NCBI GenBank assembly: GCA_020048255.1
Contig: JAIFMR010000177.1
Coordinates: forward strand, 1-17,515
DNA length: 17,515 nucleotides
Direction of reading: 5' to 3'
DNA from: Rhodoferax sp.
GTDB taxonomy: Bacteria; Pseudomonadota; Gammaproteobacteria; Burkholderiales; Burkholderiaceae_C
A program made the position numbers and the translations under genes. A model generated the notes under the pieces. It was not told the origin of the DNA, made no database searches, and worked only from the letters and a program-made list of their open reading frames with translations. This document shows positions 15,606-17,515 of this stretch, in pieces. Within the stretch, counting starts at the first letter, position 1, and the number at the start of each line of letters is the position of its first letter.

Positions 15606-15907
15606 GTACAACGCCGCGCCATCTGCCCCGATTCATTCCGACCTTGACCGAGATCGTTGATCCGTCGAGTTTCACTCAGGCAGACACTAACACTCCGCCT
15701 GACGTGGAAGCCATGGTCAACTTGGTGCAAAGCCAATTGAAGCCGATTTTCGAGAGGCGCCTCCAGGAGGAAATGGACCGGTTGGTACGCGCTCAAGTTG
15801 CCAAACAGTGGGCTGAAGTTGGTAACCGCTTGCAGGGTGAAATGGAGACTTTTGTGAGGCAAGCTGTCATCGACGCTTTTGCAACACATTCTCGACACTC
15901 AAAGTGA
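15602..15907 (+). CDS. Unknown 101-residue protein downstream of holC
   Basis: The ATG at 15602 overlaps the holC stop by four bases (ATGA), as in the pepA/holC junction, which supports translation of this frame. The product begins MSTTPRHLPRFIPTLTEIVD. After a short Pro/Thr-rich part it is strongly helical and charged (about 34-96), with ERRLQEEMDRLVRAQVAKQW suggesting an amphipathic or coiled-coil segment. There is no signal peptide, membrane helix or enzyme motif. Burkholderiales genomes often carry a short unknown gene after holC with an IPxLT(D/E)(I/V)V motif near the start (DUF2486-like); I recall this from memory and could not check it. Being in a pepA-holC operon, a link to replication is possible but unproven. 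Confidence 0.75.
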   Translation: MSTTPRHLPRFIPTLTEIVDPSSFTQADTNTPPDVEAMVNLVQSQLKPIFERRLQEEMDRLVRAQVAKQWAEVGNRLQGEMETFVRQAVIDAFATHSRHSK

Positions 15908-15956
15908 TCCAAAAACCAACATCCTTGTCGCTGTCGGTGAATATCCTGGGCTAAAG

Positions 15957-15973
15957 GGCAGCAGTATGCTGCC
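15957..15973. promoter_or_regulatory. Perfect 7+7 palindrome upstream of the substrate-binding protein gene
   Basis: GGCAGCA and TGCTGCC form a perfect inverted repeat around GTA. It lies 50 bases past the stop of the preceding gene and covers the position where the -35 box of the next gene would be (15960-15965). No T run follows, so an intrinsic terminator is unlikely. An operator for a dimeric regulator is the better reading. Confidence 0.4.
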
Positions 15974-15980
15974 TAGTGTC

Positions 15981-16020
15981 GTTAGAATCGCGATTTTTAA
16001 CGGTTCTTCTTTAACTGGAG
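15981..16020 (+). promoter_or_regulatory. Candidate -10 box and ribosome site of the substrate-binding protein gene
   Basis: TAGAAT at 15983-15988, inside GTTAGAATCG, fits a -10 box and predicts a start near 15995 and a leader of about 30 bases. TGGAG at 16016-16020 lies 5 bases before the ATG at 16026. The hexamer 17 bases upstream (AGCAGT) is not a -35 consensus, which suggests activator help. The same 10-mer precedes the tRNA gene at 17327. Confidence 0.45.
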
Positions 16021-16025
16021 TTTTT

Positions 16026-17219
16026 ATGCAAATTAAAAGTACGTTGACCCTGATCGCTGCAGCAACATTGTTGGTTGCTTGCGGTAAAAAAGAAGAAGCT
16101 GCTCCTGCACCAGCAGCTGCGCCCGCGCCAGCTCCTGTAGCGGCCGCCGATGTTGTCAAGATTGGTCACGTTGGCCCAACAAGTGGCGCCATCGCACACC
16201 TGGGTAAAGACAATGAAAACGGCGCTCGCATGGCCATTGAGGAGCTCAATGCTGCTGGCGTCATGATCGGGGGCAAGAAAGTTACTTTGGAATTGCTGGC
16301 TGAAGACGACGCCGCCGATCCTAAGCAAGGTACAGCTGTGGCTCAAAAACTGGTTGACGCCAAAGTCGCCGGTGTTGTGGGTCACTTGAACTCCGGCACT
16401 ACCATTCCAGCGTCCAAAATTTACAGTGATGCAGGTTTGCCACAAATTTCTCCCTCCGCGACCAACCCCAAGTACACACGTCAAGGCTTCAAGACGACTT
16501 TCCGTATGGTGGCTGACGACACGCAGTTGGGTGGCACTTTGGGCAAATATGCCGTCGCTACTCTCAAGGGCAAATCGATTGCCGTGATTGATGACCGTAC
16601 CGCTTATGGCCAAGGTGTGGCAGAAGAGTTCAGCAAAGCTGTTGAGGCAGCGGGTGGCAAAGTTGTTGCCAAGGAATTCACAACAGACAAAGCCACGGAC
16701 TTCACATCTATCCTGACCACCATCAAGAGCAAGAAGCCTGATGTCGTGTTCTTTGGTGGCATGGACGCTGTTGCTGGCCCGATGCTCAAGCAAATGAAGT
16801 CCTTGGCGATCAAGGCCAAGTTCATGGGTGGCGATGGCATCTGCTCAACTGAATTGGTCAAACTTGGCGGTGACGCCATTGCCGATGATCAGGTGTATTG
16901 CGCTGAAGCCGGTGGTGTTGAAGGTGAAGCCAAAGCCGGCATGGAAGAGTTCAAAACCAAGTTCAAGGCCAAGTACAACGCAGACGTACAGGTCTACGCT
17001 CCCTACGTTTACGACGCCGTCAAAATCATGGTTGCGGCCATGGTTAAAGCCGATTCTTCTGACCCAGTCAAGTACCTGCCCGTGTTGGCCGCAACAGCCG
17101 ATTACAAAGGCGTGACTGGCCCTGTGTCTTTTGACGAAAAAGGCGACATCAAGAACGGTGCTTTGACATTGAAGACAGTTCGTGGTGGTCAGTTGACCAC
17201 CCTGGCTGTGATTCGTTAA
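16026..17219 (+). CDS. livJ: Branched-chain amino acid type ABC transporter substrate-binding lipoprotein
   Basis: This 397-residue type I periplasmic binding protein of the LivJ/LivK family would deliver Leu/Ile/Val or related ligands (amides, aromatic acids) to a LivHMGF-like transporter. The start at 16026 has TGGAG at 5 bases and yields a signal peptide with lipobox LVAC (Cys19). An Ala/Pro-rich linker follows (about 22-41), then the mature domain with VKIGHVGPTSG, VGHLNSGTTIPAS, SPSATNP and AYGQGVAEEF. The ORF could be extended to 15879, but that overlaps the preceding gene. Enteric LivJ is soluble, so the lipid anchor and linker are a difference seen in some Gram-negatives. No liv permease or ATPase genes follow: a terminator and a tRNA come next. 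The ligand is unassigned. Confidence 0.9.
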   Translation: MQIKSTLTLIAAATLLVACGKKEEAAPAPAAAPAPAPVAAADVVKIGHVGPTSGAIAHLGKDNENGARMAIEELNAAGVMIGGKKVTLELLAEDDAADPKQGTAVAQKLVDAKVAGVVGHLNSGTTIPASKIYSDAGLPQISPSATNPKYTRQGFKTTFRMVADDTQLGGTLGKYAVATLKGKSIAVIDDRTAYGQGVAEEFSKAVEAAGGKVVAKEFTTDKATDFTSILTTIKSKKPDVVFFGGMDAVAGPMLKQMKSLAIKAKFMGGDGICSTELVKLGGDAIADDQVYCAEAGGVEGEAKAGMEEFKTKFKAKYNADVQVYAPYVYDAVKIMVAAMVKADSSDPVKYLPVLAATADYKGVTGPVSFDEKGDIKNGALTLKTVRGGQLTTLAVIR

Positions 17220-17261
17220 TCCTGATCAACTCAATGCCAGCCTGTGAGGGCGAGGCAAACG

Positions 17262-17293
17262 GGGAGTCCCAGTCACTGGGCCTCCCTTTTTTT
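17262..17293 (+). terminator. Rho-independent terminator after the substrate-binding protein gene
   Basis: GGGAG-t-CCCAG (17262-17272) pairs with CTGGG-c-CTCCC (17276-17286) around a TCA loop, with one mismatch, followed at once by seven T (17287-17293). It lies 43 bases past the stop codon. It shows the gene is transcribed alone rather than with permease genes. Confidence 0.9.
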
Positions 17294-17326
17294 ATGCTGG
17301 CTTAATAAAAAGAGTGTCCACACCAA

Positions 17327-17336
17327 GTTAGAATCG
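17327..17336 (+). promoter_or_regulatory. Candidate -10 box of the tRNA-Ser gene
   Basis: GTTAGAATCG here repeats exactly the 10-mer at 15981-15990. TAGAAT (17329-17334) would start transcription near 17341, leaving a 3-4 base tRNA leader. No consensus -35 is seen 16-18 bases upstream. Confidence 0.45.
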
Positions 17337-17344
17337 AGGGCTCT

Positions 17345-17434
17345 GGAGCGGTGGATGAGCGGTTTAAGTCACACGCCTGGAAAGCGTGCGGGGAGTTAAA
17401 TCCCCCGGGGGTTCGAATCCCCCCTGCTCCGCCA
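17345..17434 (+). tRNA. tRNA-Ser (anticodon GGA)
   Basis: This is a 90-base class II tRNA with encoded CCA. The acceptor stem GGAGCGG (17345-17351) pairs with CTGCTCC (17424-17430), with one G-U. The anticodon stem CACGC/GCGTG (17372-17376 and 17384-17388) encloses CTGGAAA, giving anticodon GGA at 17379-17381, which reads UCC and UCU. A long variable arm (GGGGA/TCCCC, about 17390-17405) is typical of serine tRNAs. The T arm is GGGGG/CCCCC around TTCGAAT. G17431 is the discriminator base, as expected for serine identity. Confidence 0.97.
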
Positions 17435-17443
17435 GTGAAAAGC

Positions 17444-17481
17444 AAAACCCCTGTAAGTCATGGATTTACAGGGGTTTTCGT
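17444..17481 (+). terminator. Long symmetrical terminator hairpin after tRNA-Ser
   Basis: The left arm AAAACCCCTGTAAGTC (17444-17459) pairs with GATTTACAGGGGTTTT (17463-17478) around ATG: 16 pairs with one G-U. The right arm ends in TTTT, followed by CG and TTT. With A runs on one side and T runs on the other, it could end transcription from either direction. It begins 10 bases past the tRNA. Confidence 0.85.
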
Positions 17482-17515
17482 TTGGCGGCATTTAAAGTCC
17501 GGCCTTTTTAACCCA
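17482..17515. other. Window end, no feature seen
   Basis: The last 34 bases show no open frame, repeat or promoter I can support. Whatever lies downstream of the tRNA is outside the window. Confidence 0.5.

Noticed and set aside
16011..16793. A 260-codon open frame antisense to the substrate-binding protein gene
   Set aside because: It is the shadow of a strongly codon-biased gene; the product is Cys/Ser/Phe-rich with no family resemblance.
1..17515. CRISPR array, insertion sequence, prophage, toxin-antitoxin or defence genes
   Set aside because: No spaced repeats, transposase or integrase motifs, terminal inverted repeats or defence domains were seen; gene content is core metabolism and envelope biogenesis.

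Overview
The window looks like ordinary chromosome from a Burkholderiales bacterium, most likely family Comamonadaceae (Rhodoferax/Polaromonas-like). This is inferred from the close BktB match to the Ralstonia/Cupriavidus enzyme, the lptF/lptG, pepA-holC and cbiX-cysB arrangements, and the moderately high GC. It is an estimate from protein resemblance, not a database result. Genes are tightly packed, with no gap over 150 bases apart from the tRNA region at the right end. No transposase, integrase, CRISPR array or phage gene is visible.

Left region (1-3784, minus strand): a truncated NarX-type nitrate/nitrite sensor kinase, then the beta-ketothiolase gene bktB just upstream of it, then a short-chain dehydrogenase. 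A divergent plus-strand gene encodes a short HPF/RaiA-type ribosome-associated protein (3785-4102). It ends one base before the convergent rluA.

Central region (4104-13684, all minus strand): read in transcription order this is lptF, lptG (outer-membrane LPS export permeases), cbiX (sirohydrochlorin chelatase), cysB (sulfur regulator), a YbdL-like methionine aminotransferase, a lipoprotein form of UshA, a 48-residue basic small protein, a PAS hybrid histidine kinase and rluA. Gaps are 60 bases or less and two pairs overlap. The cbiX-cysB-ybdL part has a sulfur-metabolism theme: siroheme for sulfite reductase, control of cysteine synthesis, and methionine transamination.

Right region (13708-17515, plus strand): pepA, holC and a 101-residue unknown gene are joined by 4-base start/stop overlaps. 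A branched-chain amino acid type ABC substrate-binding lipoprotein follows, with its own promoter and a clear terminator. Next come a tRNA-Ser(GGA) gene and a very long terminator hairpin.

Nothing here amounts to a clearly new biological system. The points most worth checking are the 48-residue gene with a C8 tract, the 23-base lptF/pepA divergent junction, the palindrome over the -35 position of the binding-protein gene, and the conserved-looking unknown after holC.
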